In this document: positions 7,697 to 16,938 of the stretch, one piece after another
How positions within the stretch are numbered: the stretch's first letter is position 1
Layout: each line of letters opens with the position of its first letter
Position numbers and translations under genes: made by a program
Assembly: GCA_013289715.1 (NCBI GenBank)
Contig: JABCZJ010000025.1
Span: forward strand, 1-53,482
From: Acidobacteriota bacterium
Lineage (GTDB): Bacteria > Acidobacteriota > Terriglobia > Acidiferrales > UBA7541
Reading direction: 5' to 3'
Length of the DNA stretch: 53,482 nucleotides
The notes under the pieces: generated by a model
The model's input: only the letters and a program-made list of their open reading frames with translations
Database searches by the model: none
Told to the model about the DNA's origin: nothing

Positions 7697-8790
7697 CTCT
7701 TCGCGGCCAGCTCATCGAGCGCCGCGCCGATGTGCGCCAGGCCTTCGCGCACGTCCTCGGTCTTCCCGCCGACGCCGATGCGAAAATGTTCCGGCATTTC
7801 GAAAAAGCGGCCGGGCACAACGCTGGTTTCGTACTTATCGCGTAACAGCTGGCAAAAAGCGTCGGCGTGGCCGCTGGTGAGTTGCGGGAACGCGACCGCC
7901 CCGGCTTCGGGCCAGATCGCCAGCAAATCCCGGCGGCTCTTGAAGAAATCTTTCAGCAGAGCGCGGTTCGTCGTGAGCAGCTGTTTCGCGCGCGCGGCAA
8001 TTTCCGCCAGATGCTCGAACGCGAGCACGCTGAGCAGTTCGATCGGGTGCGGCGCCATCACTCCGAACAGGTCGTTCAGCCGCCACATGCGCTCCGCCAG
8101 CGGCTTCGCCGCGAAAATCCAGCCGCAGCGCAATCCGGTTAAGCCATAAGCTTTCGTCAAGCTGCTCGTGGTGACGAAATTCGGACCCAGCAAATAGGCC
8201 GTTTGCCACCGCGAATCGAAGCATGCTTCCAGGTACACCTCGTCCACCAGCACGTGCGCGCCCATGCTGCGCGCAATTTCGCCCACGATGCGCAATTTCG
8301 CGTCCGCCGAACGCACGCCGCTGGGATTGTGCAGATTGGTGATGACGATCAGGCGCGTGCGCGCCGAAATGCTGCGCTCCACTTCGCGCGGATCCAGCTG
8401 AAACCCCGATTCGAATTTGCGTGGGAAGCGCCGGATTTTCGCGCCCAGATATTCCGCAGTGGAAACAATCGCTCCGTAAGAAGGCTCTTCGATCAAAACT
8501 TCGTCGCCCGGTTCCAGCAGCGCCGCCATGGCCAGATGATTGGCCATCGAAGTTCCCTGCGCATGAACGATGCATTCCACCGGCACGCTGGATTTCGCCG
8601 CAAGCTTTTGCAGCAGCGGCTCGTAGCCGTAGCCACCGGGACCGGAAATCTCCAGGTCGGTAATCTGGGCGTGGAGATCCGCGAGCGGAAAATGCTCCAC
8701 GTCGCTTTGTGCCAGATTGTAACGGGCTTGCGAGCGCAGCTTCGCCCATTCAATATAGCCAGACCGAATGTCTCGTCTTTGTGGGCTCAT
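7693..8790 (-). CDS. PLP-dependent aminotransferase, class I/II
   Basis: 365-aa fold-type I aminotransferase. Cofactor residues are visible: the NLHNPSG segment (Asn), VDEVYLE (Asp) and SLTKAYGLTGLRCGW with the Schiff-base lysine. A C-terminal Arg region (FRIGVGG) binds the substrate carboxylate. Substrate is not clear; it looks like the aspartate/aromatic or MalY/PatB-like groups. It follows the APC permease gene by 21 bp, so the pair probably imports and transaminates an amino acid. Start ATG 8790 has only a weak GAGAG site. Confidence 0.88.
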   Translation of the reverse strand: MSPQRRDIRSGYIEWAKLRSQARYNLAQSDVEHFPLADLHAQITDLEISGPGGYGYEPLLQKLAAKSSVPVECIVHAQGTSMANHLAMAALLEPGDEVLIEEPSYGAIVSTAEYLGAKIRRFPRKFESGFQLDPREVERSISARTRLIVITNLHNPSGVRSADAKLRIVGEIARSMGAHVLVDEVYLEACFDSRWQTAYLLGPNFVTTSSLTKAYGLTGLRCGWIFAAKPLAERMWRLNDLFGVMAPHPIELLSVLAFEHLAEIAARAKQLLTTNRALLKDFFKSRRDLLAIWPEAGAVAFPQLTSGHADAFCQLLRDKYETSVVPGRFFEMPEHFRIGVGGKTEDVREGLAHIGAALDELAAKS

Positions 8791-8811
8791 GCGAGTGGAC
8801 TCTCGGAATTC

Positions 8812-10230
8812 TTACTCAGAACTGCGCGGACGCCGTGCGCGGCCGCGGAACAGGAAATAGACGGGGACCCCGGCGAAAAGGATACACAGAGCGACGCCCG
8901 CATTGCGAGGAAATTTGTAGATGGTGTTGAGGACGACCAACCAGGCGACCGCGACAAAAACGCCGGTGGTCCAGGGATGTCCGGGAACACGGTATCCGGC
9001 TTGCTGTTCGGCGCCGCCTCGTCGTGCGTCGCGCGCGCGAAAAACGAAAAGGCAGCTGGCGGAGAAACCGAAAAACAGCCAGTCCATCACCACCACGTAA
9101 CTGAGGATTTGCTCGTACGTACCGAGCAGTACGGTTGCGCTGATCAATGCGCCCAGCAGCGCAATCGCCGCCACCGGCGCGCGACTGCGCGTTCCCAGCC
9201 GCGCAAAGACGCTTGGCAGCACTCCATCTTGCGCCATCGCGAAGGCTACGCGCGGATAGCTCAGCATCGCCTGGCTCAGAAAGCCGAGCGTCGAAATCGC
9301 GATGGCCACCGCGATCAACGAGCCGCCCAGCGAACCGAGTGCTCGGCCCATCACCGCCGACGCAGGAGTGGCAGTGGCCGCCAGGCCGGCGGGCGAAAGC
9401 GCCTGGACGTAGATAAAGTTCGCGGCTACATACAGCACGATCACGCCGATCACGCCGAGCAGCAGCGCTTGCGGCAAATTCTTGCGCGGCTCGCGAATTT
9501 CGCCGGCTACGTAGTTCGAGGTCTGAAAGCCGCCGTAGGCAAAAAGCACCGGAATCATCGTTGCGCCGAACACCGTCAGTAGATCGAACGATAGCGGACG
9601 ATCGAGCAGCGGAAACCACGAGGTCTGCGCGGCGTTTGCGGGCGGTGAGAAGATCAGCCGCACGCCGCAGGCGACGATCATGGCAACCGCCACGATGCGC
9701 AGCAGCATGAAAACACTTTGCACGCCGCCTCCGGTGCGCACGCCCAGACAATTCACCACGGTGAACACCAGCACCACCGCGACAGCGATGAATTTTTCCG
9801 GAATTGCGTCATGCGAAAATACGCGGAAGTATTTGGCGAATGTTACAGCCACTGCGGCGCTGCCACCAGCGTGAATCACCAGCAAGCAGATCCAGCCGTA
9901 CAAAAAACCGAGCAGCGGATGGTAGGCCTCGCGTAGGTAGGCATACTGGCCGCCGACTTGGGGCATGCGATCGGCCAGCTCGGCGTAAATGAACGCGCCC
10001 GCCAACGCGATGGCTCCGCCGGCGAGCCACGCGCCAAGAATCAGCGCAGGTGTGTGCACCAGCCCGGCGACAACGTAAGGGTTGATAAAAATACCCGAGC
10101 CCACGATGCCGCCCATCACCAGCATCGTCGCGTCAAATAACCCCAGGCGCGCCGCGAGGGTCGGGCGCGGCTCCGGCTGCCGGGCGATGATTTGCGCCTC
10201 GCGTGATGGAGTGTTGTCGGGCAAGGGCAA
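8812..10230 (-). CDS. APC-family amino acid permease (1)
   Basis: About 472 aa with twelve predicted transmembrane segments. The APC signature appears in helix 1 (MLVMGGIVGSGIFINPY) and helix 2/3 (YAELADRMPQVGGQYAYLREAYHP). No ATG or GTG lies before the first helix: the frame opens with TTG codons at 10230 and 10224 and has a stop about 54 bases upstream, so the exact start is uncertain and there is no clear ribosome site. Co-transcribed with the aminotransferase downstream. Confidence 0.85.
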   Translation of the reverse strand: MPLPDNTPSREAQIIARQPEPRPTLAARLGLFDATMLVMGGIVGSGIFINPYVVAGLVHTPALILGAWLAGGAIALAGAFIYAELADRMPQVGGQYAYLREAYHPLLGFLYGWICLLVIHAGGSAAVAVTFAKYFRVFSHDAIPEKFIAVAVVLVFTVVNCLGVRTGGGVQSVFMLLRIVAVAMIVACGVRLIFSPPANAAQTSWFPLLDRPLSFDLLTVFGATMIPVLFAYGGFQTSNYVAGEIREPRKNLPQALLLGVIGVIVLYVAANFIYVQALSPAGLAATATPASAVMGRALGSLGGSLIAVAIAISTLGFLSQAMLSYPRVAFAMAQDGVLPSVFARLGTRSRAPVAAIALLGALISATVLLGTYEQILSYVVVMDWLFFGFSASCLFVFRARDARRGGAEQQAGYRVPGHPWTTGVFVAVAWLVVLNTIYKFPRNAGVALCILFAGVPVYFLFRGRARRPRSSE

Positions 10231-10412
10231 GCACGCCCGCGGCGAGCGCCGAGATTCGCGGAAGCAGGCGGCGCGAATCTATCATCCTTATCGATGACAG
10301 CCAAGCGTCCCGCAACGTCGGCCGCGCCCGGCAGCAACGAAAATGCGGCCCTTCTTCGGGCTGCCCCCGTGTCGCGCCAATATTCGGAATGCTCGGGCGC
10401 TGGATTCGTTCC

Positions 10413-10892
10413 CTACTGCTTGTCGTAAACCTGCACGTCGTGCGAGTTTGCGCCGCTCGCGGTCGTGCCAGTCTGCTCCACGGTCGTGACCTTTCCATCC
10501 TTTGAAACTGTCACTTTGGATGTGGCAATTTCCTTGCCGCCCTTTTTTTGTGTCGCCACATAATGGTTCGAGTCGATGCGCTTGGCCGAGATCGTATCTG
10601 CGCCGCTGGGCATGGAGCCCGAGACCGGACTATCTTTGCTGTCGAATGTGACGGAGAAGCCGTACGCAATCGGCTTGCCGTCGGCGGAGACTCCTGCAAA
10701 CGTATATTTCACGCCGTCGCCTTGCGCTTCAACGGTCCGCGTCAGGCTCTTATATCCCGGTCCTGGATCGAATTTCGATTTTGTAACGTTCAGTTTCCAG
10801 GTTCCCACCAGCGGATTGCTTTGAGCTTGCAGAGCTGCGGAACCAGCGAACGCTAGAACAGTAATCGCGACAAACTGTAAGAGACGCTTCAT
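10413..10892 (-). CDS. secreted lipocalin-like protein
   Basis: 159 aa. Signal peptide at residues 1-24 (cleavage near ALQAQ), then a small beta-rich domain beginning NPLVGTWKLNVTKSKFDPG. That opening is shared by a secreted protein family abundant in Acidobacteria. Function unknown; the fold is likely lipocalin-like from the strand pattern and the GTWKL start. ATG 10892 has an excellent AAGGAGG site. Confidence 0.75.
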   Translation of the reverse strand: MKRLLQFVAITVLAFAGSAALQAQSNPLVGTWKLNVTKSKFDPGPGYKSLTRTVEAQGDGVKYTFAGVSADGKPIAYGFSVTFDSKDSPVSGSMPSGADTISAKRIDSNHYVATQKKGGKEIATSKVTVSKDGKVTTVEQTGTTASGANSHDVQVYDKQ

Positions 10893-11220
10893 GAGTGACC
10901 CTCCTTGGGTCCGAACTTCCGTGGTTGGGCGAGTGGATTGTGTCTCTCGTTGGGAATTTCACGGGATTTACGGTCCGGGGAAATAACCGGCGCAACAATA
11001 TGCGGCATTGCGCCTGAAGTCAATAATCTTCCAGCTACAAATGGGCCCGCACCATCACGATAGAATGTGACCTGTGGGTAACGGTGCAACCTCGAAACTC
11101 CTTGCGGCCAAGTTTCGTTCGGCGCATACCTTTGTTGGGGTGCGTGTGGGTTTGGCGAGGTTTTTCTCCTGGATGGGGGGGAGGCACGTCCGCCGCTTTC
11201 TTCGAAAGGCGGGAAAGAAA

Positions 11221-11586
11221 ATGATCGGCTTCCTCGACGATCAACGCCGTGCGCAGCGTTTGCCGATTTACCTGCCGGTGCAGGTATATGGCAAGCGGGA
11301 CGGCGTGCCGTTTTCCGAAAATACCGAAACCATCAACGTGAGCGCCTGCGGTGGACTGGTGCCGATTTCCGCCGACGTGGTGCGCGCGCAAAAATTGATT
11401 CTGACGAACCTGCAGACCGACGAGGACTTGACTTGCCGCGTAGCGCGCCTGGTTCGCAGCGAACGAGGCCAGGTGCTGGCAGGCTTGGAATTTCTGCAAT
11501 CCGCGCCGGGATTTTGGCGCTCTTCTCCTTCGGTAATCGGCATCGTCCAGTCGATCCCCGCGAAATACCCACGAAGCTTCCGCTAA
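11221..11586 (+). CDS. PilZ-domain protein (c-di-GMP binding)
   Basis: 121 aa from ATG 11221. The PilZ domain shows both ligand motifs: RRAQR near residue 9 (RxxxR) and NVSACGG (the [D/N]xSxxG motif) about 30 residues later. The frame remains open upstream to about 11074 with GTG and ATG possibilities, so a longer N-terminus is possible; 11221 is chosen because the PilZ domain starts there and a GGGAAAG site precedes it. A stand-alone PilZ protein would bind c-di-GMP and pass the signal to a partner. The HD-GYP gene at 30246-31028 is the other c-di-GMP gene here. Confidence 0.75.
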   Translation: MIGFLDDQRRAQRLPIYLPVQVYGKRDGVPFSENTETINVSACGGLVPISADVVRAQKLILTNLQTDEDLTCRVARLVRSERGQVLAGLEFLQSAPGFWRSSPSVIGIVQSIPAKYPRSFR

Positions 11587-11704
11587 GATTCCTTGATTTA
11601 TCCCGGCGATTTGTTCTCCAACAATGGAAACTTTCGGATGTAGACTTGGCTGCGGCAAATAGTCCAATTTTCGAAGACTGCTGCGACGCGGCCGAGGTGA
11701 CTTG

Positions 11705-12838
11705 ATGATGTTCCGCTCTAGACGAGCGCTTGCTGCTTTCCTTCTTTCCTTGATCGCGCCATTCGCAACGGCGAAAACATCTCTGCAGGCATCGTCGGCG
11801 GGCCCTTCCCAGGATTATTTGGTCTACGTGGTCTGCGAGTCTGCGGACAAAGTCGTCCTGCTGCGTTTCGGGCCACACGGCTTCCACGAGGAACACGAAA
11901 CGCACATCGGCCTGCTCCCCGTCGATATCAATGGTCCGCACGGCATTGCCGTATCGCCGGACAAGCAATTTGTGTATGTGTCCGTAGGACACGGACGCCC
12001 GGACGGCTCGGCCTGGAAACTGAAGGCCGGCACGGAAGAAGTGGTGCAGTACACGCCCCTCGGCCTATTCCCCGCGACGGCGGACATCTCCCAGGATGGC
12101 GAGTTTCTCTATGTCGCCAACGCGAATTTCCACGGCGATATGGTCCCGTCGTCGATTTCCGTAGTCGCCACCGGCGCGTTGCTGGAGGTGAAACGCATCA
12201 CCACCTGCACCATGCCGCACGGCTCACGCCTCAGCCCCGACGGCACCAAACATTATTCCGCCTGCATGATGGACGACATGCTCGCGGAAATTGATACGCA
12301 GAAATTCGCCGTCTCGCGTTACTTCATGCTTTCCGTGGGAAAAGAAATGGGCATGCCGGGCGCGCCGCACTCGCAGATGAAGATGGGCGACCTCACCTGC
12401 GTGCCCACCTGGGCGCAGCCTTCGAACGACGGCTCGGAAATTTACGTCGCCTGCAACAAAGCAAACGACATCGTCGTGGTGGACACCGCATCCTGGAAAA
12501 TGATCAAGCGATTCCCCGCCGCCAACGGCGTTTACAACCTGGCGATGACCAAGGATGGCCGCCTGGTCGCCACCAACAAGCGCGACCAGTCGGTTTCCGT
12601 CTTCGATCCGAAGTCCGGAAAAGAACTTGTGCGCCTGCCCACCAGGCGCAAGGTGGTCCACGGCGCAGTGGTCACGCCGGATAATCGCTACGCGTTCATT
12701 TCGGTGGAAGGCATCGGCTCGGACCCAGGCACGGTGGAGGTGATTGACCTCGACTCGCTCAAAACCGTCGCAACTCTAGATGTCCCCACCCAAGCCGCCG
12801 GGATTGACTTCTGGAAGACCGAGCCGAGCAAGCCGTAG
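11705..12838 (+). CDS. secreted YncE-like beta-propeller protein
   Basis: 377 aa. A signal peptide (about 1-24) is followed by repeating blade motifs of the YVTN/YncE kind: GIAVSPDKQFVYVS, SQDGEFLYVANANF, SPDGTKHYSACMMDD, SNDGSEIYVACNKAND, TKDGRLVATNKRD and TPDNRYAFISVEG. The number of repeats fits a seven-bladed propeller. Such proteins sit in the periplasm or outside the cell; the ligand is not known. The start is ATG 11705, four bases after GAGGTGA; adjacent TTG and ATG codons are alternatives. Confidence 0.82.
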   Translation: MMFRSRRALAAFLLSLIAPFATAKTSLQASSAGPSQDYLVYVVCESADKVVLLRFGPHGFHEEHETHIGLLPVDINGPHGIAVSPDKQFVYVSVGHGRPDGSAWKLKAGTEEVVQYTPLGLFPATADISQDGEFLYVANANFHGDMVPSSISVVATGALLEVKRITTCTMPHGSRLSPDGTKHYSACMMDDMLAEIDTQKFAVSRYFMLSVGKEMGMPGAPHSQMKMGDLTCVPTWAQPSNDGSEIYVACNKANDIVVVDTASWKMIKRFPAANGVYNLAMTKDGRLVATNKRDQSVSVFDPKSGKELVRLPTRRKVVHGAVVTPDNRYAFISVEGIGSDPGTVEVIDLDSLKTVATLDVPTQAAGIDFWKTEPSKP

Positions 12839-12906
12839 AAAGCACGCGGCACGATCCATTGCGTGGCCGGAACCCAAATTCAATATGGCGACGAGCGGGA
12901 GTCTGA

Positions 12907-14433
12907 ATGGCTATCCTCAATAAGACCGTTGCGTTCGCAGTAGCGGCTTGCTGTTGCCTGGGGCTGGCCGCGCAATCGCTGTCACCCGCAGATCGCACCG
13001 CGCAATTTCTGGAGTCGGCGCGCAACAATCCCGCCGCACTGATGGATTTCCTGGCGCGCATGCCCAAGGGCGGCGATCTGCACCATCACCTTACCGGTGC
13101 GGTCTATGCCGAAAGCTACATTGACTATGCCGTGGAAGATGGCTTGTGCATTGACCGCGTCGTTGTGACGCTTTCGCCGCCGCCCTGCGATCCCGCGCAA
13201 GGCAAAGTACCCGCCGCTCAGGCGCTGACGGATTTTGCGCTGCGCAACCACGTAATCGATACCTGGTCGATCCGCAATTTTGTGCCGGCTCCCGACGACC
13301 GCGACGTGCGCCATCATTTTTTCGCTACATTCGGAAAGTTCGATCCCGTGACCAACAAACACTGGGGCGAAATGCTAGCGGAAGTTGTGCACCGCGCGGC
13401 GGCGCAGCATGAAATCTACCTGGAAACGATGCTGACGCCCGACCAGGGCGAAGCCGCAAAGCTAGGACGCGCGCTCGGCTGGAACGACGACTTCGCGACG
13501 ATGCGTTCGCGCTTGCTCGCCGCGGGCATGGCGCAAGTCGTCGCCGGCGCCCGCAAGAATCTAGACACCGGCGAAAGCGGCATGCGAGAGATCCTAGGAT
13601 GCGCGACGGCGAAACCCGACATCGGTTGCGCCGTGACGCTGCGTTTCCAGAATCAAGTGTTGCGCGCGTTCCCCAGGGAAGAAGTGTTCGCCCAGATGCT
13701 CGCCGGATTTGAGCTTGCGAGCGCGGATCCGCGAGTGGTAGCCGTCAATTTGGTGCAATCACAGGATGAATATCCCGCTCTGCACGATTTCCATCTGCAC
13801 ATGCGCATGCTCGATGATCTGCATGGAGTTTATCCCGGCGTGCACATTTCATTGCACGCGGGCGAGCTGACCCCTGGCGAAACGAAACCGGAAGAACTGC
13901 TCGCATCACACATTCGCGAATCCATCGAAGTGGGCCACGCAGAACGCATCGGCCACGGGCTGGATGTGCTGTATGAAGCCGAAGTCCCGCGCCTGCTGGC
14001 GGAAATGGCGCGGCGCCACATCCTCGTGGAAGACTGCGTGTACAGCCACGAAGTGGTACGTGGTCTGACCGGTTCGGAAAATGTGCTGCCGATTTACCTG
14101 CGCGCAGGCGTGCCAGTGGCGCTGGCGACGGACGACGAAGGCATCGCGCGCTCCGAGTTGACCTGGTATTTCAGGCGCGCGGTCGAGGGATATCACGTCG
14201 ACTACCCCGCTTTGAAACGCATGGTGCGCGATAGCCTGGAGCACGCCTTCGTGCCCGGTGCAAGTTTGTGGATCGCACCCGAGAATTTCACGATGGTTTC
14301 GGCTTGCTCAAGCGAGCGTCCGGAAACGGAAGCGCAATCCGCGGCATGCCGAAATTTCTTAGCGAGCAGCGAGCGAGCGCGTCTCCAGTGGGTAGAGGAA
14401 ACCGAATTTAGCCGCTTCGAAGCCCAGTTCTAG
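12907..14433 (+). CDS. secreted adenosine deaminase-like hydrolase
   Basis: 508 aa of the amidohydrolase fold, closest to the extended ADGF/CECR1-type deaminases. A signal peptide (1-23) precedes the MPKGGDLHHHLTGAV segment with the first metal histidines. SLHAGE, IGHGLDV and VALATDDEG follow, giving the catalytic Glu/His and metal Asp. It is longer than cytosolic adenosine deaminase (about 330 aa), consistent with an exported purine-scavenging enzyme. Start ATG 12907 follows GGGAG. It lies 68 bp after the propeller gene in the same direction. Confidence 0.85.
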   Translation: MAILNKTVAFAVAACCCLGLAAQSLSPADRTAQFLESARNNPAALMDFLARMPKGGDLHHHLTGAVYAESYIDYAVEDGLCIDRVVVTLSPPPCDPAQGKVPAAQALTDFALRNHVIDTWSIRNFVPAPDDRDVRHHFFATFGKFDPVTNKHWGEMLAEVVHRAAAQHEIYLETMLTPDQGEAAKLGRALGWNDDFATMRSRLLAAGMAQVVAGARKNLDTGESGMREILGCATAKPDIGCAVTLRFQNQVLRAFPREEVFAQMLAGFELASADPRVVAVNLVQSQDEYPALHDFHLHMRMLDDLHGVYPGVHISLHAGELTPGETKPEELLASHIRESIEVGHAERIGHGLDVLYEAEVPRLLAEMARRHILVEDCVYSHEVVRGLTGSENVLPIYLRAGVPVALATDDEGIARSELTWYFRRAVEGYHVDYPALKRMVRDSLEHAFVPGASLWIAPENFTMVSACSSERPETEAQSAACRNFLASSERARLQWVEETEFSRFEAQF

Positions 14434-14756
14434 TCCTGAAGCGTAGGGCCCGGGCAAAGCCAAGCGATGAATCCACCAATCGCGCGAGGCGGGGGCGTAA
14501 TTGGCTGGTTAACCCAAGCCCCTGTGGAATTCCCGCGAAAATGGGCGCTGCCGATGGTCGATTGTCCCGTTTTGGGCCTAGGCTAAACCATTGATATATA
14601 TTGAGTTACTGCGGATTCGGTATAAGCTCGCCGGTTATGCCTAAAAATTCACAGCGGTTGCGTAGAATTCACAGGATGAGTCTACTTTCGCGTTGCCGGG
14701 CATTGTATACTATCCTTTCCTGCCCGATAGAAACTTACTTCGAATTGAGGTGTCTC
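14434..14756 (+). other. intergenic region
   Basis: No reading frame with a ribosome site. An AT-rich patch (TTGATATATATTGAG, near 14592) and a TATACT -10 candidate at 14706-14711 precede the small zinc-ribbon gene, but no good -35 box accompanies the latter. Nothing else seen. Confidence 0.4.
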
Positions 14757-15065
14757 GTGACCCAAGCAACGGTAACGCAGCAATACTCTGGAGTCTATTG
14801 CCGCGCCTGTGGAGAGCCAATCTCCCTGCCTAGCCGGGCGGAAAGAGCCTTGGCGGCGCACGAGGCCGAAGCTTCCGACCCGACGGCGGAGATCCGGCCG
14901 GTCGTGTTTAATTTGCGCTGCAAGGCCTGCGAGAAGGAAAATTTCTATGGCGCGAAGGATGTCGTAAATATCCACGGCACGCCCCGTGCAGCCAGGCCGC
15001 GGCCGCGGTCGACAGGCTCGCTATTGCGTCCGGACCTTAAGCTGGCGCGCGCCGCAAACGCCTAA
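14757..15065 (+). CDS. small zinc-ribbon protein, unknown
   Basis: 102 aa starting at GTG 14757, four bases after GAGGTG. Two CxxC pairs (Cys15/Cys18 and Cys55/Cys58) could hold one zinc ion. The C-terminus is basic and Arg/Ala-rich. No family recognised; the protein is soluble. The frame extends further left without a ribosome site, so the GTG is preferred. Confidence 0.65.
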   Translation: MTQATVTQQYSGVYCRACGEPISLPSRAERALAAHEAEASDPTAEIRPVVFNLRCKACEKENFYGAKDVVNIHGTPRAARPRPRSTGSLLRPDLKLARAANA

Positions 15066-15084
15066 TATTCCTGGCGCGGTCGCG

Positions 15085-16533
15085 TTAGAAACGGTAGTTG
15101 AATTCGGTAAAGCCCAGCGCGCCGTTCGAGTTCGCTGGGTAAATTGATTTGATCACCTGCCCGCCTTGCGCCCAACCGAAATACAGCCCCACGGAAATTC
15201 CATGCCGCCAGTTGTAATCCCCGCTGATGTCGTACAAGTTGGCGAGCTTTGAAGCTCCATTGGATGGCCGGCCGCTGAAGCCGAACGTCCATGGCTGAAA
15301 CGCCCCGCCCCCGGTGTACCAAAGGTCTCTGGAACTAGCCAGCCACAATCCGTGAACATCGCCGCGCACCGTGAAACTCTTCGTGGGCCGCAGAATCACT
15401 TCGCCGAACAGGTCGCGGTTGTTCATGGAATTAAAAAATGGAAACCGCGCATACACGCGCGGAGTGGGCAGCACCGCGAAGAACGTACCATGTGTCCGGT
15501 CGGCCGGGTTGCCGTCGCCGCTCGAATAGTAATAGCCCGTGCGGAACCAGGGGCGGATGCGCTCGACACCTTTGGGTTGGAAGCCGGCTTCAATCGCGCC
15601 CGCGCCCGATCTCTGCGCGAGCTCTCCCCACTCGCCACTCTGCAAAACGCCCCAGCCCAGCAAATCGAAGCTACCAGCGCCCGTCGGCGTCGCCATGATG
15701 TAATGCCCGCCATAGGTCCCGATGGCGATGCTGTCGTGATCCGCGGCACGGACAGCGGCGGGGCGGTTGTCGGTCTTTAGCACCTGGCGATCGTCGTAAT
15801 AAAACAGTCCGAAAGCCCGCCATTCCGCGTGGCTTGATCCCAACTCCACCTGTTTGGTCAGTGCCACGTAAGTGATTGGCGTGTCCACCCAGCCCCAGCC
15901 GTCCACTTGGAAAACGCCGCGCGTCGGAATCGCGCTGACCGCCGTGAAATTCCACGAACCGTTGGAATAAGCATAGTGCAGGCCGTCGAAGCTGCGCATC
16001 ACATCGGAAAAGCCAAACGTGCCGAGCAGGCGCTGTCCGATGCGATCGTTCTTCAGCGAAGCGAGCGTGGGGTCCAGGGGTTTCACCTCGCTGCCATCGG
16101 TAAATTCAAAACGGCCCGCCTGCAAACTGGAATGATCCCATTTGAAACGCACATAGGCTTGCTTGGGAAAAAGGAACGCGGTGTACCTGTCGTCGTGATT
16201 GGCAGCGTAGTAGTTCCCTCCCAGGCCCAGCTGCCCCTGTGGCGCCGCAACCACCGCTCCCGTCGGAATACCCAACAGCACCGGCACGGCCAGCTCGATG
16301 TTCCAGTCGTAATTTTGCTTCTTCTGCGAGAAGGAAAAACGCATAAGCGTGCCGGAGTAACCGTAGAGGTTCTGGCCGTCGGCTGGCGTAAACCAATCCC
16401 ATGCCTCATAGCGCTCACGAATGCTTCCCGAAAACGTCACCCCGTCGATTTCCAGCGGCGCGGATTGGTCGGACTGCGCCAGCACGGGTGACGCCAGAAA
16501 AAGTAACACGATGCAAGCCCAGAACGTTTTCAA
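15085..16533 (-). CDS. outer-membrane beta-barrel porin, alginate-export type
   Basis: 482 aa. Signal peptide (MKTFWACIVLLFLASPVLA), then a long run of alternating aromatic strands ending in the terminal Phe typical of outer-membrane barrels (TEFNYRF). The RERYEAWDWF region and overall pattern fit the alginate-export/AlgE-like porin group. Start is TTG 16533, six bases after GGAGG; an earlier in-frame TTG at 16569 has no ribosome site. Likely a substrate-selective outer-membrane channel; ligand unknown. It converges on the zinc-ribbon gene. Confidence 0.8.
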   Translation of the reverse strand: MKTFWACIVLLFLASPVLAQSDQSAPLEIDGVTFSGSIRERYEAWDWFTPADGQNLYGYSGTLMRFSFSQKKQNYDWNIELAVPVLLGIPTGAVVAAPQGQLGLGGNYYAANHDDRYTAFLFPKQAYVRFKWDHSSLQAGRFEFTDGSEVKPLDPTLASLKNDRIGQRLLGTFGFSDVMRSFDGLHYAYSNGSWNFTAVSAIPTRGVFQVDGWGWVDTPITYVALTKQVELGSSHAEWRAFGLFYYDDRQVLKTDNRPAAVRAADHDSIAIGTYGGHYIMATPTGAGSFDLLGWGVLQSGEWGELAQRSGAGAIEAGFQPKGVERIRPWFRTGYYYSSGDGNPADRTHGTFFAVLPTPRVYARFPFFNSMNNRDLFGEVILRPTKSFTVRGDVHGLWLASSRDLWYTGGGAFQPWTFGFSGRPSNGASKLANLYDISGDYNWRHGISVGLYFGWAQGGQVIKSIYPANSNGALGFTEFNYRF

Positions 16534-16705
16534 CGGAACCCTCCAGAATTTAATTAGGTGGCGCGGCAACGAAACTGCCAGCGGACGCTAAATCCGGGCT
16601 GCCGCGGAACCGCTGGACACACAACCGCGAAGCCGTCGCGAAATCTCGACGGCACAACGCACGCAATGCCTGCCAATAAGTCAGTTACGAATCAAAAGTG
16701 GCGAG

Positions 16706-16733
16706 ATTGTAGTACGCCGGGAAAATCGGGCAA
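16706..16733 (-). promoter_or_regulatory. promoter of the porin gene
   Basis: TTGCCC (16733-16728), a 16-bp spacer and TACAAT (16711-16706) on the minus strand. The predicted start near 16699 gives an untranslated leader of about 165 nt before the TTG start, long enough for regulation. Confidence 0.5.
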
Positions 16734-16861
16734 TAGTGCGAACATACTAGTGTGTAGCGGCGAGCCACTGAATTTCGAGGAACCTAACGAGACGGGACGT
16801 TATGAGGGCAGTGGGGGCGACTCGTGTTCAAAACACGACAGCGTTCACGCAATCCGGAGAA

Positions 16862-16900
16862 ATTGGGAACCCGGTGACGGACTTCTCACCGGGTCCCAAT
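16862..16900 (-). terminator. long hairpin downstream of the SYLF gene
   Basis: Arms 16862-16877 and 16886-16900 pair over 15 bp with one bulged A and an 8-base loop. It starts 39 bp after the SYLF stop codon. On the minus strand it is followed only by AATTTCT rather than a clean U-tract, so it may act as a terminator or as a 3' stabiliser. Confidence 0.6.
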
Positions 16901-16938
16901 CCTGCGGTAGTCGAAATACAACCGCAAATCCTGAACGG

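Larger units (their letters stand above)
16534..16938 (-). other. intergenic region between porin and SYLF genes
   Basis: Contains the porin promoter (16733-16706) and the hairpin terminator of the SYLF gene (16900-16862). No gene on either strand is convincing. A plus-strand frame at 16802-17008 mostly overlaps the SYLF coding end and has no ribosome site. Confidence 0.5.

Noticed and set aside
8203..9582. Long plus-strand frame (459 codons) opposite the aminotransferase and permease
   Set aside because: Antisense to two well-supported genes; His/Arg/Gln-rich composition is that of a GC-driven shadow frame, with no motif or ribosome site.
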